Source of the DNA: Physcia stellaris
Taxonomy: Eukaryota; Ascomycota; Lecanoromycetes; Caliciales; Physciaceae
Direction of reading: 5' to 3'
Assembly (NCBI GenBank): GCA_018902385.1
Contig: JABSSW010000010.1
Coordinates: 558,001 to 622,000 of the forward strand
DNA length: 64,000 nucleotides
Shown here one piece after another: positions 62,488 to 64,000 of this stretch. A program made the translations under genes and the position numbers. Within the stretch, counting starts at the first letter, position 1. Each line of letters begins with the position of its first letter. Under the pieces are notes generated by a model. The model was not told the DNA's origin and searched no databases. It saw only the letters and a list, made by a program, of their open reading frames with translations.

Positions 62488-63257
62488 ATGCAGTCATTAC
62501 ATTTCGATCTTGCAAAGCAAAAATTCGATCAAAAAGAACAAATAGTGTTGAAAATATTTGATTTTTTCGCATATTAATCGATTTGATTTTCTGATAAATC
62601 TTAATCACGTCAAAAAAATTCGATTTTGCACTTTTCGCATCGATGCATGCTCGACGCATTCGATGCATCATTTTTTTTATCGATTTCTCGATCATTTTCA
62701 GCTTTTCGCATCGCATCGACATATTTTATAAACTTTTTACAATCAAATTACATAAAGATCGATTCATTGATGTCGCAAGAAGTATTTGAAAATTCTGAAA
62801 TTCACAATGATGCTATCAAATCATGATGTGATTTGCATTCTCGTCAATATCGCACTACTCAAGCAATTGATATTTGTTTCATGATGTATTTTCTACTCAA
62901 TTTTAGATATCGAATTTCACATCGATGCTTCATTTCATGAAAATGCATATTTAGAACGTCGCAATTCTTCAGATGTTCGATCGCACGTCTTACAAATCGA
63001 CTCTACGTCATATCTGAAATCACGAATTTCGATTCGTTCGTTTTTGCAATTTTCGCATCGATGTATGATTTAACTCTACAGAATTTACGTCATTCGAAAA
63101 GCTTGCTCGAAAGTTTCAAACAACACATCGTTGAAAAAACTTCAGAATTCATCGTTGAAAAAACTGAATTTACATCGCTGAAAAAGTTTGCACGAAAGTT
63201 TCAAACTGAACTCGTCAAAATATTGAGCAAAAAACACAAGCGATTGCTGTGAAAAAG

Positions 63258-63444
63258 TGTTGAAAATACAATTTTCGCAAATGTGCTCGACAGATGTTGC
63301 AATCAAAATTCATTGATATAAATCGATCAATCGAGATTAGCGTTTTGACATTCGCACACATCTTGTGTTTTCATTTGCATGTATGTTATCAAAACAACGA
63401 AATTCAAAACAATAAAATGATAGTCATTCATGATTTTTTCAATA
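63258..63444 (+). repeat. Compact element 3' LTR
   Basis: 187 bases, preceded by a purine run. Confidence 0.8.
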
Positions 63445-63484
63445 TTTTTTGTAATTTTATTGTTTTTTTTCGTTTCGTCATCAT

Positions 63485-64000
63485 TGTTACGAACATGTCT
63501 GACAGATAATTTATGTTAATTTGACAAATAAATAATTGATATGATATGTGATCGAACAACGAATTATGTTTTAATTTTACGTTGAAATTAACGTGATTTG
63601 AAATTTGACGTCGCACATTGTTTGCAATTTCAACATTTTGTATTTATTTGTTTTTGCAAATTTATTGTTTTCGTTTAATTAATCAATAATACGTTTATTC
63701 AAACACGATTCATGATATTACAATAAATTTTCAATTTTATCGTTCGTCGTGATACGCGAACGTTCAAAAATAAAATTTCAAAATCGATTAAATTTTTTTG
63801 ACGAAACAAACGACGAAAAGTTTTGTTGATCAAACAAACGATCAAAAATTTTTTTGACGAAACATTTGACGAAAATCGTGAAATAACAAATCGAATTTTC
63901 ACGCAAACGACAATTTTCGACGATAAAAAACGAAAATTGACACGATTAATTTTTTTTTTTTTCATTTTCAATTTTTCATTTTTAGTTATGATTCGAAATC
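63485..64000 (+). mobile_element. 5' end of another copy of the inner gypsy family (runs off right edge)
   Basis: 63485-63722 matches the inner gypsy LTR (29481-29702) with small insertions. The following bases to about 63960 match the sequence after the inner 5' LTR (29703-29935). So a second family member starts here and continues beyond the window. Confidence 0.85.

Larger units (their letters stand above)
60090..63444 (+). mobile_element. Compact LTR element (3.4 kb), probably non-autonomous
   Basis: Two direct repeats, 60090-60275 and 63258-63444 (about 186 bases, TGTTGAAAATACA to TTTTTCAATA), enclose 3.0 kb. A T-run flanks both outer sides (possible TTTTT duplication, weak because low-complexity). 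A purine run GTGAAAAAG precedes the right repeat, as a polypurine tract would, so the strand is taken as plus. The interior codes for a C2H2-finger protein fragment but shows no protease, reverse transcriptase or integrase pattern. Confidence 0.72.

Overview
The window is nuclear DNA of a filamentous ascomycete (Pezizomycotina). The genes have short GT..AG introns of about 50-145 bases, there are several Zn2Cys6 regulators, a fungal non-reducing polyketide synthase (NR-PKS), and gene-rich DNA broken by very AT-rich, retrotransposon-filled isochores. A lichen-forming or dothideomycete-like host would fit, but species cannot be fixed from the sequence.

Positions 1-24811 hold a secondary-metabolite cluster that runs off the left edge. 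In order it has a flavin-dependent halogenase (-, 3' end outside), an eight-exon NR-PKS with domains SAT-KS-AT-PT-ACP-ACP-TE (-), an NmrA/isoflavone-reductase-like oxidoreductase (+), two AflR-type regulators (-, one with a Cys-to-His change in the zinc cluster), an FAD monooxygenase (+), a Zn2Cys6/fungal-specific regulator (+) and a 14-TM-type MFS exporter (+). Together these suggest a chlorinated or brominated, oxygenated aromatic polyketide with its own regulation and export. The exporter promoter carries four CGG triplets spaced exactly 10 bases apart.

Positions 25313-44724 are a three-level nest of LTR retrotransposons. A Ty1/copia element (144-base LTRs, target duplication CAAAC) was entered by a minus-strand Ty3/gypsy chromovirus (194-base LTRs, ATATT), which was entered by a plus-strand Ty3/gypsy chromovirus (222-base LTRs, TTTTG). 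All are heavily decayed by C-to-T changes with an unusual context: C is almost absent before a pyrimidine but remains common before A or G. This differs from the CpA preference of classical RIP and is the most interesting signal in the window.

Positions 45016-59112 are ordinary gene territory: an Nrd1-like RRM protein, a nitrilase-superfamily hydrolase, eIF3 subunit L, a secreted/membrane DUF7137-like protein, a probably broken fungal-specific gene and an FTA2-domain protein. From about 59815 to the right edge a second AT-rich block holds a compact 3.4-kb LTR element with a C2H2-finger ORF and the 5' LTR of another copy of the inner gypsy family. No tRNA, rRNA or CRISPR was found.
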